Origin: Cloacibacterium sp047601505
GTDB lineage: Bacteria > Bacteroidota > Bacteroidia > Flavobacteriales > Weeksellaceae
DNA: 64,000 bases
Direction: 5' to 3'
NCBI RefSeq assembly: GCF_047601505.1
Contig: NZ_JASGJD010000001.1
Location: forward strand, 2,728,001-2,792,000
Part shown: positions 8,897-17,530 of the stretch, piece after piece
Position numbering within the stretch: the stretch's first letter is position 1
Layout of the letters: every line of letters begins with the position of its first letter
Made by a program: the position numbers and the translations under genes
Notes under the pieces: model-generated
Told to the model about the DNA's origin: nothing
Database searches by the model: none
The model's input: the letters and a program-made list of their open reading frames with translations, nothing else

Positions 8897-10033
8897 TTAG
8901 TATTCACTTAAAATTTGGATTAAAGAATCTGCAAATTTCTTCACATCTTCTTTTTTAACATTTAAAGCAGGTAAAACTCTCAAAGTATTCGGTGTAGAAG
9001 CATTACCCGTCAACATTTTAAATTCTTTTACCAATTGAGTCCTTACTTCGTTGCAAGGAAAAGCCAAGTCGATACCAATCATTAAACCTTGATAACGAAT
9101 TTCTTTAATATTTTTTTGATTTTGAAGCAAAGAAACCAAGTAATCTCCCACTTCTTGAGCATTTTGCAAAAGATTTTCTTCTTCAATAACATCCAAAACC
9201 GCTTTTGTAGCAGCACAAGCCAAGAAATTACCTCCAAAGGTTGTCCCAAGCAAACCGTAAGAAGCATGGAATTTAGGCGAAATTAAAATTCCAGCCACAG
9301 GAAAACCATTTCCCATACCTTTTGCCATTGAAATAACATCAGGAGTAACACCAGCGTGTTGATGTGCAAAGAATTTTCCACTTCTTCCGAAGCCAGATTG
9401 AATTTCGTCTGCGATGAAAACCGCGTTGTTTTCATTACACAAATGTTGAATCTTCTGTAAAAATTCTGTAGTTGGAATTTGTACACCTCCAACTCCTTGA
9501 ATTCCTTCTACAATAACTCCAGCAATATCGTTATTGGTTTTGAATTCGTTTTCTAAAGCTTCCAAATCATTAAAAGGAAGTTTTACGAAATTATCTGATT
9601 GATTGACTGGCGCTACAATTTTTGGATTGTCTGTACAAGCCACAGCCGCAGAAGTTCTACCATGAAAAGCTCCCGAAAAATAGATAATTTTCTTTTTTCC
9701 GGTGTGGAAAGAAGCCAATTTAATGGCATTTTCATTGGCTTCAGCACCAGAATTGCAAAGGAAAAGTGTATAATCTGGATAGCCAGACAACTTGGTCAAT
9801 TGTTCAGCTACTTCATTCTGAATTGGGATTTTTACATAATTAGAGTAAAAACCAATATTATTCAATTGTTCTGTAATATATTTTACATAAGTTGGGTGAG
9901 AGTGCCCAATAGAAATTACGGCGTGACCTCCGTATAAATCTAAGTATTCTGTTCCGTTTTCGTCCCAAAAATAGCTTCCTTCTGCTTTTGCAGGAGTAAC
10001 GTCTATTAGTGGATATACATCAAAAAGTTTCAT
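8897..10033 (-). CDS. argD: Acyl-ornithine aminotransferase
   Basis: A class III PLP-dependent aminotransferase of 378 residues that forms N-acylornithine from the semialdehyde, with glutamate as donor. Visible features: NSGAEANENAIKLA (phosphate-binding region), FHGRTSAAVA, the aspartate in FIADEIQSGFGRSGKFFAHQ, and the PLP lysine in SMAKGMGNGFPVAG. It sits between argC and argF' in the operon, with a long 301-nt spacer before it and 102 nt after it. Confidence 0.94.
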   Translation of the reverse strand: MKLFDVYPLIDVTPAKAEGSYFWDENGTEYLDLYGGHAVISIGHSHPTYVKYITEQLNNIGFYSNYVKIPIQNEVAEQLTKLSGYPDYTLFLCNSGAEANENAIKLASFHTGKKKIIYFSGAFHGRTSAAVACTDNPKIVAPVNQSDNFVKLPFNDLEALENEFKTNNDIAGVIVEGIQGVGGVQIPTTEFLQKIQHLCNENNAVFIADEIQSGFGRSGKFFAHQHAGVTPDVISMAKGMGNGFPVAGILISPKFHASYGLLGTTFGGNFLACAATKAVLDVIEEENLLQNAQEVGDYLVSLLQNQKNIKEIRYQGLMIGIDLAFPCNEVRTQLVKEFKMLTGNASTPNTLRVLPALNVKKEDVKKFADSLIQILSEY

Positions 10034-10334
10034 TTAATTATTTCTTTTGGTTAAGTTCTTTTGTCTTAAAACAAAAGAACCAAAAATTCAAGACTTAGAT
10101 TCTCGGCTAAAATTCTAAAACTAATTCTAAAATCTCTGAAACTCGACCCTCAACATTCCCATCGCTTTCTCAAACAGCAGAGATTTTTTAACGAATTATT
10201 TTCAGAATTTCTTAACGCCTCCGAATCTTATGTCATTTACTTTTTTTTTAATATTTTCTTCTTAAAAACTTTGTCAAAGATTAATTTGCTAAGTAAAACT
10301 TTGAAAAAGTGTCTTTCATTTTTACTTTTTATTT
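10034..10334. other. Long intra-operon spacer with a strong inverted repeat
   Basis: This 301-nt gap splits argC from argD and holds no credible ORF. Near argD lies a perfect 10-bp inverted repeat, GTTCTTTTGT (10055-10064) and ACAAAAGAAC (10071-10080), with TTGG and CCAA just outside. The rest is C/T-rich non-coding sequence. It looks like an inserted intergenic repeat element of flavobacterial genomes, but no second copy occurs in this window, so that is unproven. The hairpin could reduce or process the operon mRNA before argD. Confidence 0.5.
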
Positions 10335-11294
10335 CTAAAAAGCGATAGATTTGAGTTTCAAACCTGCATTTTCGGGAAACCCGAAAGATATATTCATGTT
10401 GTGAATAGCTTGTCCTGAAGCGCCTTTTAAGAGATTATCAATTGCAGAATGCACCACGGCAAAATCTCCATTTTTTTCAATATTTATCAAGCACCTATTG
10501 GTATTAACCACTTGTTTCAGATTGATTTCTTTTCTGGAAACAGTAGTGAAAATTTGTCCTTCGTAGAAGTTTTCGTACACTTCAAACAATTCTTCTAAAG
10601 AAAGCGAAGTTTTAAAAGTAGAACTCACAAAAATTCCTCTGGCAAAATCTCCTCTCCACGGAACAAACTGTACTGAAAACGGCACTTTACTCAATTCTTT
10701 TAGTTGAAAATTAATTTCTCCTAAGTGCTGATGCGTTAAAGTTTTATATGCGGAAATATTATTTTGCCTCCAACTGAAATGTGTAGTTTCCGAAAGAGAT
10801 TTTCCAGCACCTGTAGCACCTGTAATTCCAGTAGTGTAAATTTCTGAAACTTCTTGAGCTTGAAGAATCGGGATAATTCCCAACTGAATCGCGGTAGCAA
10901 AACAACCAGGATTAGCGATGAGTTTTGCACCTTTTATTTGTTCTAAATTCAACTCTGGAAGTCCATACACGAAAGAATTGCCAAGATAAGTATCACCAAT
11001 TCTGAAATCGTTTCCTAAATCAATAACGACTGCGTTTCCTACGTTGTTATTTTCGAGCCAAACTTTACTTTCTTTGTGTGGCAAAGCCAGAAAAAGAACA
11101 TCAGCATCGGTAGAATTATCAATAAATTCTAAATCTATTTCTCCGATTAAATCTTGATGCAAATCCGTCACTTTTTTGCCCACGTTAGAATAACTCGTCA
11201 CGAAAGCAAGTTCTGCATTCGGGTGATTAAGCAACAAACGAATCAGTTCGCCACCAGTATAACCTGTTCCGCCGATAATTCCTGCCTTAATCAT
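10335..11294 (-). CDS. argC: N-acyl-gamma-glutamyl-phosphate reductase
   Basis: ArgC reduces N-acylglutamyl phosphate to the semialdehyde with NADPH. The N terminus has the Rossmann motif GIIGGTGYTGGELIRLL, and the catalytic cysteine is in LIANPGCFATAIQLGI. At 319 residues it is of the usual type 1 length (310-350). Its first 8 nt overlap the end of argG, so translation of the two is coupled. The next gene, argD, is unusually far downstream. Confidence 0.94.
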   Translation of the reverse strand: MIKAGIIGGTGYTGGELIRLLLNHPNAELAFVTSYSNVGKKVTDLHQDLIGEIDLEFIDNSTDADVLFLALPHKESKVWLENNNVGNAVVIDLGNDFRIGDTYLGNSFVYGLPELNLEQIKGAKLIANPGCFATAIQLGIIPILQAQEVSEIYTTGITGATGAGKSLSETTHFSWRQNNISAYKTLTHQHLGEINFQLKELSKVPFSVQFVPWRGDFARGIFVSSTFKTSLSLEELFEVYENFYEGQIFTTVSRKEINLKQVVNTNRCLINIEKNGDFAVVHSAIDNLLKGASGQAIHNMNISFGFPENAGLKLKSIAF

Positions 11295-12483
11295 TCTCTT
11301 CTGCGTTTACTTGATGGTAAATAGACAAAGAATTGGTGTAGATTTTAGAGAAACCTTTCACGTCTTCTCCGCTCCAAGTTTTGTTCATTTCTCCGTAACT
11401 TCCGAATTTAGAAGTCATTAAATCGTATTTAGATTCAATTCCATTCAATTCAAAACGATAAGGATGAAGTGTAATAAATACTTTACCTGTAACGTTTTTC
11501 TGAGAGTTTTCCATTAATTTTTCGATATCTCTCATTACTGGGTCTAAGAAAAGAGCTTCGTGAAGCCAAGTTCCGTACCAATCTGCCAACTGAGATTTTA
11601 TCATCAATTGATATTTAGAAAGCACGTGTTTTTCTAGCAAATGATGCGCTTTAAGAGTTAAAATAGCACCTGCAGCTTCGAAACCTACTCTACCTTTAAT
11701 CCCGATAATCGTATCGCCCACGTGAGTATCTCTTCCGATGGCAAATGCTGAAGCAATTTCATTAAGTTTTACAATTGCTTCCGAAGGGTGAGCGTATGCT
11801 TTATCATTAATTTTAACCAAATGACCTTTTTCAAATTCTAAGGTTAATTTTTCTGGATTTTGTTTCTTTAATTGAGAAGGATAAGCCTCTTCTGGCAACG
11901 AAGTGTGAGAAGTAAGCGTTTCTTTGCCACCAACGGAAGTTCCCCAAAGACCTTGATTAATTGAGTAAACTGATTTGGTATAATCTCCCGAAAAACCTCT
12001 GTCTGTAAGATATTGAATTTCCGCTTCGCGAGACAATCTAAGGTCACGAATTGGTGTAATAATCTCCATTTGCGGACAAACGATATTGAAAATCCCATCA
12101 AAACGAACTTGGTCATTCCCAGCACCAGTACTACCATGAGCGATAGCTGTAGCACCAACTTTCAAAGCGTATTCTGCTAAAGATTTAGCTTGTATGGTTC
12201 GTTCTGCACTTACAGAAAGTGGATAAGTATTGTTTTTCAAGACATTACCAAAAACCAAATATTGAATGCAAGAATCATAATATTCTTTCACCACATCTAA
12301 ACATGTAAAGGTTTTAGCACCTAGTAACAAAGCCTTTTCCCTTAACTTCTCTACTTCATCTGCATTAAAACCACCTGTATTTACCGTAACAGCATGAACC
12401 TCGTAACCAAGATCTTGCTGCAAATAAACCGCGCAAAAAGAAGTATCCAAACCACCACTAAATGCTAAAACTACTTTTTTCAT
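11287..12483 (-). CDS. argG: Argininosuccinate synthase
   Basis: ArgG condenses citrulline and aspartate with ATP to argininosuccinate. The N-type ATP pyrophosphatase P-loop is visible at the start (LAFSGGLDTSFCAVYL), followed by AHGSTGAGNDQVRFD and YSINQGLWGTSVGG. At 398 residues it has full family length. It follows the acyltransferase gene after 73 nt and overlaps argC by 8 nt. Placing a late-step gene early in the operon is normal for Bacteroidetes. Confidence 0.95.
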   Translation of the reverse strand: MKKVVLAFSGGLDTSFCAVYLQQDLGYEVHAVTVNTGGFNADEVEKLREKALLLGAKTFTCLDVVKEYYDSCIQYLVFGNVLKNNTYPLSVSAERTIQAKSLAEYALKVGATAIAHGSTGAGNDQVRFDGIFNIVCPQMEIITPIRDLRLSREAEIQYLTDRGFSGDYTKSVYSINQGLWGTSVGGKETLTSHTSLPEEAYPSQLKKQNPEKLTLEFEKGHLVKINDKAYAHPSEAIVKLNEIASAFAIGRDTHVGDTIIGIKGRVGFEAAGAILTLKAHHLLEKHVLSKYQLMIKSQLADWYGTWLHEALFLDPVMRDIEKLMENSQKNVTGKVFITLHPYRFELNGIESKYDLMTSKFGSYGEMNKTWSGEDVKGFSKIYTNSLSIYHQVNAEEND

Positions 12484-12556
12484 GTTTTTACAACTATTTT
12501 ATTTTATTTGAGATTTAAGACTTGAAACTTACATTAATCAATTCTGTATCTCGATA

Positions 12557-13108
12557 TTATTTATTTTCTTCGTCTTTTTTAGGAGGAATGTACAACATAG
12601 CTGTACACAGACAATTTTTCCTTCCTTTGCTTTGAAGTATAGGATAGTTAACACAACTCTGGCAACTGTTCCAAAACTCATCATCATGGGTAAGTTCTGC
12701 AAAAGTTACAGGATAGTAACCCAACCTAGAATTAATCTTCATCACTGCCAAACCTGTAGTAATCCCAAAAAGTTTTGCATTGGGATATTTCGTAATGGTA
12801 AGATTAAAGATAGCCTCTTTAATCATACTAGCCAAGCCCATATTTCTAAATTTGGGAGACACAATAAGTCCCGAATTAGAAGCATAAGCTCCATTAGACC
12901 AAGTTTCTATATAACAAAAACCTGCCCACACTCCATCTTCGGTAAGTGCAATAATAGCACTCCCCGATTTCATTTTTTCTCTGATATACCCTGGAGTTCT
13001 TTTAGCGATACCCGTACCTCTCACTTTCGCAAAGGATTCCATCTCTTCTACAATCTCTTCTGCGTAGCCGAAATGTTTATCACTTGTAACTTCTGTAACG
13101 AATTTCAT
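12557..13108 (-). CDS. GNAT acyltransferase, likely N-acylglutamate synthase of the arginine pathway
   Basis: The first gene of the operon encodes a 183-residue GNAT fold protein, with an acyl-CoA-binding region around FRNMGLASMIKEAIF (about 87-101). GNAT proteins in this operon position in Bacteroidetes supply the first step, acylating glutamate; with a succinyl-type ArgF' the donor may be succinyl-CoA. The C terminus carries four cysteines, C149, C152, C166 and C168 (CQSC and CLC), which could bind a metal or form a redox switch. There is no sequence likeness to classical ArgA kinase-fusion enzymes. The function rests on context; the fold is clear. Confidence 0.8.
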   Translation of the reverse strand: MKFVTEVTSDKHFGYAEEIVEEMESFAKVRGTGIAKRTPGYIREKMKSGSAIIALTEDGVWAGFCYIETWSNGAYASNSGLIVSPKFRNMGLASMIKEAIFNLTITKYPNAKLFGITTGLAVMKINSRLGYYPVTFAELTHDDEFWNSCQSCVNYPILQSKGRKNCLCTAMLYIPPKKDEENK

Positions 13109-13132
13109 CTGTTATTCATCAATTTAACAATG

Positions 13133-13140
13133 CAAATATA
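13133..13140 (-). promoter_or_regulatory. -7 promoter element of the arginine operon
   Basis: CAAATATA reads TATATTTG on the minus strand, 25 nt upstream of the acyltransferase ATG. It is the only good TAnnTTTG match ahead of the operon. The -33 TTG is not well placed. No clear ARG box was recognised. Confidence 0.6.
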
Positions 13141-13546
13141 CAATAAAATCCAAACCAAAAGATTAAAAATCTATTAAATTTAACAAAAACAATAAAAATA
13201 ATTTACATTAAGTAAAATGAACAATTAATTCTATCTGAAATAATTTTAAAATACACTCCAAACAAACTTCAATAACATAACTCTAGAATTTATTCAAAAA
13301 AAATGATTGAAATTCTACACATTTATCATTGTTGATAATACATCAAAACAATGATTTTACATTCTTTTAACATTAATCTAACTCAACTTTACGTTTAATT
13401 TGACTAATGATTTCTATACTATAACTATACTACAACTATATATTAACTATAGCTTAGACTACTTTTTAATTATCCTCTGATTAACCTCTAAATACACTGT
13501 GCATATATAAAGATATGCCTTTTAACACCTTTCTGAAAGAGGGAAA
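13141..13546. other. Gene-free AT-rich spacer upstream of the arginine operon
   Basis: No ORF with coding character is seen. The stretch around 13410-13460 is rich in short ACTATA/CTATA units (low-complexity), and the region ends where the interspersed repeats begin. Operator sites for the operon may lie here, but none can be named. Confidence 0.4.
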
Positions 13547-13561
13547 TTTTGGCTTCGTGAA

Positions 13562-13593
13562 CTTCGTTCGCAGACCTTCGGCCTGTGCTCAGC
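13562..13593 (+). repeat. Short dispersed repeat S, copy 1
   Basis: A 32-nt segment (CTTCGTTCGCAGACC then TTCGGCCTGTGCTCAGC) recurs at 15997-16028 with one difference. In both places it precedes module A by a short distance. Confidence 0.75.
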
Positions 13594-13646
13594 GACCGAA
13601 TTCGCCAAGTCTATGCTCTGCCAACGGGTCAATGCTAAGCCAACGG

Positions 13647-13888
13647 ATATATACTAAGCTAGCACGAAGTGACACAGACTGATATAGTAAATTAATCGCA
13701 AAGATTTTGTATGCTTGGTTTTTAGTTTTTTTAAGGAAGCAAAGTTTTGTGAATAAATTCACTTTTAAGCGCTCGCTCAATAAATTGTTTTTCTTTACGA
13801 TGGCATTAGATTGATTGGAGTTAAAAGTGAATTGGTAATTTAGTAAGAAAATAATATAATGTTGTGTTGTGAAATTTTGTTTTTTTAT
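13647..13888 (+). repeat. Repeat module A, copy 1 (upstream module of the hairpin repeat)
   Basis: Starts with ATATATACTAAGCTAGCAC and is highly similar to 16035-16301, including the GTGAATAAATTCAC inverted repeat and a matching 3' part up to the start of the hairpin unit. It has no coding character in any frame; open frames across it are incidental. It directly abuts hairpin unit copy 1. Confidence 0.8.
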
Positions 13889-14043
13889 ACACCCCGTCAT
13901 TCCTATTTCATTGGAATGCCACCCCTCTAAAAGAGGGGAATTTTAGAGAGTTTTGAATTAAGGTTTTAAGAAATTTGAGAAATTTGGAAGTTACTTTGAC
14001 CTTTTTATTATTACGCTCCGAAGTTACAAACTTCGGAGAGCAG
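13889..14043 (+). repeat. Three-hairpin repeat unit H, copy 1
   Basis: A 155-nt unit with three hairpins in order: CATTCC/GGAATG, CCCCTCT/AGAGGGG and CTCCGAAGTT/AACTTCGGAG. Full copies lie at 15775-15929, 16302-16457 and 19190-19344, all in the same orientation; partial copies are at 18953-19025 and 19393-19466. This copy lies between module A and the DUF4932-like gene. Confidence 0.85.
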
Positions 14044-14162
14044 GCATCCATAAACAATAGAATTATCTGCCGTTATCTTCTAAACTACACAACTATAGCT
14101 AATGGTGGGAAATTCCCTGAATATATCGTATATTTTTATCGCTACAGCTCAAAAAAAAACGC

Positions 14163-14170
14163 TATATTTG
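14163..14170 (+). promoter_or_regulatory. -7 promoter element of the DUF4932-like gene
   Basis: TATATTTG, a perfect TAnnTTTG match, lies 54 nt before the ATG at 14225. The leader of about 50 nt is longer than most in this window. Confidence 0.6.
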
Positions 14171-14224
14171 TTTACCAAATTGTGATGTTTATTCACAGTC
14201 TGTGTTAACTATGATTTTAAAACC

Positions 14225-15619
14225 ATGAAGTCTCAAATAAAAAAAATCACATTATTGCTATTAATAATTCTTTCAATTAAGTCTTTTTCTCAAAGAAATT
14301 TAAAAATAGAATTATCTGAAAATTATGAATTGGGAAATATCATTTTAGCGTTGACTAATTATGGCAGAACTGACCCTTGGGATGTTCAAAAAATTCCACC
14401 TTATTACAATGAAATTATTTCATATTTTGAACCTGTAAAAAACCATCCACTTTTAGACAGTGTAAATTATTCTCGTAAAGACTGGGAAAAATTTCTCGGT
14501 TTCAGAACCGATTTTTATGCTTTTTCATTTGACAAAAATGGAAATCTAAAAAGAGATTATCCATTTAATTCATTTGGACCAAAAGAAGTTGACAAAAATT
14601 TAGAATTAATTAACGATTTTGTGAAGAAATCAAATTATAGAAACTTCTATAATCAACATAAAAACTTCTACAATCAATTGATGTCCAACTATAAAAAATA
14701 CTATTATATTGACAAGAGTTTTTCATTTTTAGATAAGTTTGCACCCAACCTAAAACAAAAAAGTAATAGCAATTATGTTATTGCAATTTCACCTTTAGTC
14801 GGTGGTCAGAATTGTCACCGAGATATTAATAGTTTAACGACCGTTGATTTTCCTAATATTGGAGAAGATTTAATTTTAGGTAAAATGGAGGAAAATATTT
14901 CTTCAAGAATTGTAGACAATCATTCTATCTTTACAGAAATGGATCACGGATATGTAAACCCTATTTCTGAGAAATATTCTGAATTAATTTCTAAAAATTT
15001 TGACCTCAAAAAATGGGATAATAAATCCGGATATCTAGGAATTAATTCTTTTAATGAATATATGACTTGGGCTGTTTACGATATTTTCATTTCCGATAAT
15101 TTCTCGAAAGAAAAAACAGACAGCATTTCTAATATTTATTGGAAACAAAATGCAACTCGTGGATTTATTGCCCAGAATTTATTTTCAAAAAAACTCATTG
15201 AACTTCACAACAAAAATAAATCAAAGCAGCTTGAAGATTTATATTTTCCAATGCTGAAATGGTGTAAAAAAGTTGAAAATAAAATTTCACAGCCTAAACT
15301 TTTAAATTCAGATACTAAAAATTTCATCACTTTAAAAAATAATGTGGTAGAGTTACATTTTTCTGAGCCTATGCAAAAGTCTAAAATTATTGACCTTGTT
15401 TTAATAAAATTTGAAAACGGTAAACAAACTCAAAACCGACAAAATCTAAAAATTGAAAATCCAATTTGGTCGGAAGACGGGAGAAATGTGAATTTCAAAA
15501 TAACGAGTGAATTTGAGCAATATGCAATTAGCTTCTACGTTTGGAATAGTTCAAATGGACTTTATTCTAAAAATGATATATTATTAAATCCGCAAAGTTA
15601 TATTCTTATAAAAAAGTAA
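14225..15619 (+). CDS. Secreted DUF4932-like putative metalloprotease with altered active site
   Basis: A 464-residue protein with a Sec signal peptide (MKSQIKKITLLLLIILSIKSFSQ, probable cleavage near residue 23). The central region resembles DUF4932, whose members carry HExxH followed by a conserved VNP. Here the motif reads TEMDHGYVNP (237-246), so the first zinc histidine is replaced by Thr237 while E238 and H241 remain. N277-E278 in FNEYMTWAVYD could supply the third ligand. The C terminus (about 375-464) looks like a beta-rich domain. It may be inactive or use an altered metal site. It stands alone between repeat elements. Family call is moderate. Confidence 0.65.
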   Translation: MKSQIKKITLLLLIILSIKSFSQRNLKIELSENYELGNIILALTNYGRTDPWDVQKIPPYYNEIISYFEPVKNHPLLDSVNYSRKDWEKFLGFRTDFYAFSFDKNGNLKRDYPFNSFGPKEVDKNLELINDFVKKSNYRNFYNQHKNFYNQLMSNYKKYYYIDKSFSFLDKFAPNLKQKSNSNYVIAISPLVGGQNCHRDINSLTTVDFPNIGEDLILGKMEENISSRIVDNHSIFTEMDHGYVNPISEKYSELISKNFDLKKWDNKSGYLGINSFNEYMTWAVYDIFISDNFSKEKTDSISNIYWKQNATRGFIAQNLFSKKLIELHNKNKSKQLEDLYFPMLKWCKKVENKISQPKLLNSDTKNFITLKNNVVELHFSEPMQKSKIIDLVLIKFENGKQTQNRQNLKIENPIWSEDGRNVNFKITSEFEQYAISFYVWNSSNGLYSKNDILLNPQSYILIKK

Positions 15620-15680
15620 AAAAAACGTCAACTAATAACCTGATTTTCGTTGGGCTTGCAAAGCCAACAATGAAACTCCT
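15620..15680. other. Spacer with imperfect palindrome after the DUF4932-like gene
   Basis: At 15650-15669 GTTGGGCTTG and CAAAGCCAAC form an imperfect hairpin without a following T run. It marks the junction between the gene and repeat module B. Confidence 0.4.
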
Positions 15681-15774
15681 GTTGCCCTTCGGCTTCGCTC
15701 CGGGTTCTCTTCTTCAATTGTAGGATATTTGTTTTTTTTAAGATTCATTCGGTATTGAAAATTTTTTGTTTTAT
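15681..15774 (+). repeat. Repeat module B, copy 1 (alternative upstream module)
   Basis: Starts GTTGCCCTTCGGCTT and shares most bases with 19095-19189, including GGTTCTCTTCTTC and AAGATTCATTCGGT. In both places it is joined directly to a copy of hairpin unit H, in the position that module A occupies elsewhere. Confidence 0.8.
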
Positions 15775-15929
15775 ACACCCCGTCATTCCTATTTCATTGG
15801 AATGCCACCCTATAAAAGAAGGGAATTTTAGAGAGTTTTGAATTAAGGTTATTATGTGGTTGAGAAATTTGGAAGTTACGTTGAACATTTTTATTTATAT
15901 GCTCCGAAGTTACAAACTTCGAAGAGCAG
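15775..15929 (+). repeat. Three-hairpin repeat unit H, copy 2
   Basis: A 155-nt copy. Its second hairpin is degenerate (CCCTAT against AGAAGGG), and the third has a single change in the right arm (CTTCGAAG). The first hairpin is intact. Confidence 0.85.
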
Positions 15930-15996
15930 GCGGATTTTGGCTTCGTGAACTTCAATTGCGGATGGCTTCGACTCCGCTCAGCCACCGTTTCGGGAA

Positions 15997-16028
15997 CTTC
16001 GTTCGCAGACCTTCGGTCTGTGCTCAGC
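15997..16028 (+). repeat. Short dispersed repeat S, copy 2
   Basis: Same as 13562-13593 except T for C in GGTCTGTG. It follows a partly similar TTTTGGCTTCGTGAACTTC stretch that is also seen at 13547. Confidence 0.75.
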
Positions 16029-16034
16029 CACCAA

Positions 16035-16301
16035 ATATATACTAAGCTAGCACTACAAACCTCAGATTAATATGAATTAAATACAAGGAAATTTTGTAAT
16101 GTTATTTTTATCACAAAGATTTTATATCCTTTGCTTTCAGTCTTTAAAGGAAGCAAAGTTTTGTGAATAAATTCACTTTTAAGCGTTCGCTCAATAAATT
16201 GTTTTTCTTTACGATTGCTTTAGATTGATTGGAGGTAAAAGTGAATTGGTAATTTAGTAAGAAAATAATATAATGTTGTGTAGTGAAATTTTTTGTTTTA
16301 A
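16035..16301 (+). repeat. Repeat module A, copy 2
   Basis: Highly similar to 13647-13888 and slightly longer. The best conserved part runs from AGGAAGCAAAGTTTTGTG to ATAATATAATGTTGTG, with almost no change over about 140 nt. It abuts hairpin unit copy 3. Confidence 0.8.
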
Positions 16302-16457
16302 ACACCCCGTCATTCCTATTTCATTGGAATGCCACCCCTCTAAAAGAGGGGAATTTTAGAGAGTTTTGAATTAAGGTTATTATGTGGTTGAGAAATTTGA
16401 AAGTTACGTTGAACCTTTTTATTATTACGCTCCGAAGTTTGTAACTTCGGAGAGCAG
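16302..16457 (+). repeat. Three-hairpin repeat unit H, copy 3 (loop inverted)
   Basis: A 156-nt copy with all three stems intact. The third hairpin has loop TGT between GAAGTT and AACTTC, where copies 1, 2 and 6 have ACA: the palindrome centre is present as its reverse complement. Confidence 0.85.
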
Positions 16458-16624
16458 AGCTGTACAACAGACACAATAGTTCTGCGAAATAGCTATTTTA
16501 TCTTTAACCACAACATTCGATTTCGCGCTAGAAATCTTATCTTAGCAAGAAAATAAATCGTTCTCGAAACCGCTACCAGAATGTTACCTGTAAGGCGACA
16601 AAACTCTGCATCAAAAGAAATTAA

Positions 16625-17140
16625 ATGATATTTGAAGAATTAAAACGTATTGAAAATTCAATATTTAAAACTAACCATCAACAAATTAAAAACCTAATAA
16701 AAGATTCTGAATGTGAAGAATATTTAGGATTCAATTTTCAACTTGAAAAGCTAAATATAAAATTTAGAAAAGCGAAAATAACACCCAAAAAAGTAGGATT
16801 GTTTGTAACGCTTTGGAAAAGAAATACTGAAAATGAAACAGAACCATTTAATGAAAATGATAATTTTGATTTCTATATCATTGTAAGTGAACAAAAAGAA
16901 AAATTTGGATTTTTTCTATTTCCAAAAAAGATATTATGCGAAAAACAAATAATAACAACCAAAAATAAAGAAGGAAAACGAGGTTTCAGAGTTTATCCTA
17001 GCTGGACACAAACAGAAAATAAACAAGCTGAAAAAACACAGAGTTGGCAAATAGAATATTTCATCGAACTTACAAATCTAGAGAATATAAACATTGAAAA
17101 ATTCAAATCAATAATAAATAGCAGTTCACAAGAAATGTAG
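16625..17140 (+). CDS. MepB-like protein
   Basis: The 171-residue protein matches the MepB family (first known from the Staphylococcus mepRAB multidrug locus, where it is reported as a possible DNA-binding protein). The diagnostic stretch is RKAKITPKKVGLFVTLWKRN (48-67), followed by TEPFNENDNFDFYIIV (72-87), FGFFLFPKKIL and GFRVYPSWTQT. No MepR or MepA homologue is nearby; it stands alone in the repeat island, which suggests acquisition as a single gene. The start at 16625 has no clear promoter motif. Cellular role unknown. Confidence 0.85.
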   Translation: MIFEELKRIENSIFKTNHQQIKNLIKDSECEEYLGFNFQLEKLNIKFRKAKITPKKVGLFVTLWKRNTENETEPFNENDNFDFYIIVSEQKEKFGFFLFPKKILCEKQIITTKNKEGKRGFRVYPSWTQTENKQAEKTQSWQIEYFIELTNLENINIEKFKSIINSSSQEM

Positions 17141-17281
17141 CAGCGGGATCTGTTGCACATCTCCATTTTTTTTAAAATATTTTTGAAAACATAAAATTTA
17201 GACCTTGCCTATTCTTCGAAAAGCACTGAAACCTTTTCTGGAGAGGTTTTTCTTAAAATTCTAAAAAAGCAACTAACACTC
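17141..17281. other. Spacer after the MepB-like gene
   Basis: AT-rich sequence with no gene or clear terminator. It leads into the duplicated leader that starts at 17282. Confidence 0.3.
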
Positions 17282-17530
17282 TTTATTTGCTAAATGCAAG
17301 GTTATATTACCTAAATCGAAAAGCATCAATCATTTATTCGTAGTGCTTTTTCTTTGATTATTGCTATAATTTTATCACTTGAAAAAATAGTCCTCTTTGC
17401 AATAAGAATTGGACTTTACAATTTTTTACTGAATCAAATAATAAGCTAAAAAAACTAACAATAATGAAAATCGCTTTAAAATTATTATTTACCCTATTTG
17501 TTTTTTTAAGTTCAAACTTTGTTAAATCTC
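17282..17530 (+). repeat. Duplicated leader plus signal-peptide segment, copy 1
   Basis: About 249 nt recur at 18171-18419 with few differences. The repeat covers the 5' leader, with an AAAAGCA/TGCTTTT hairpin around 17318-17353, and the signal-peptide codons of the downstream gene. Similarity stops just past the signal peptide. Confidence 0.9.

Noticed and set aside
13589..13900. Open frame of 103 codons on the minus strand
   Set aside because: It runs through repeat modules A and H, has no protein-like composition, and the matching frame in the second repeat copy is broken.
15794..16045. Open frames on both strands inside the repeats
   Set aside because: They fall wholly within repeat modules and hairpins, and the sequence is better explained as repeat DNA.
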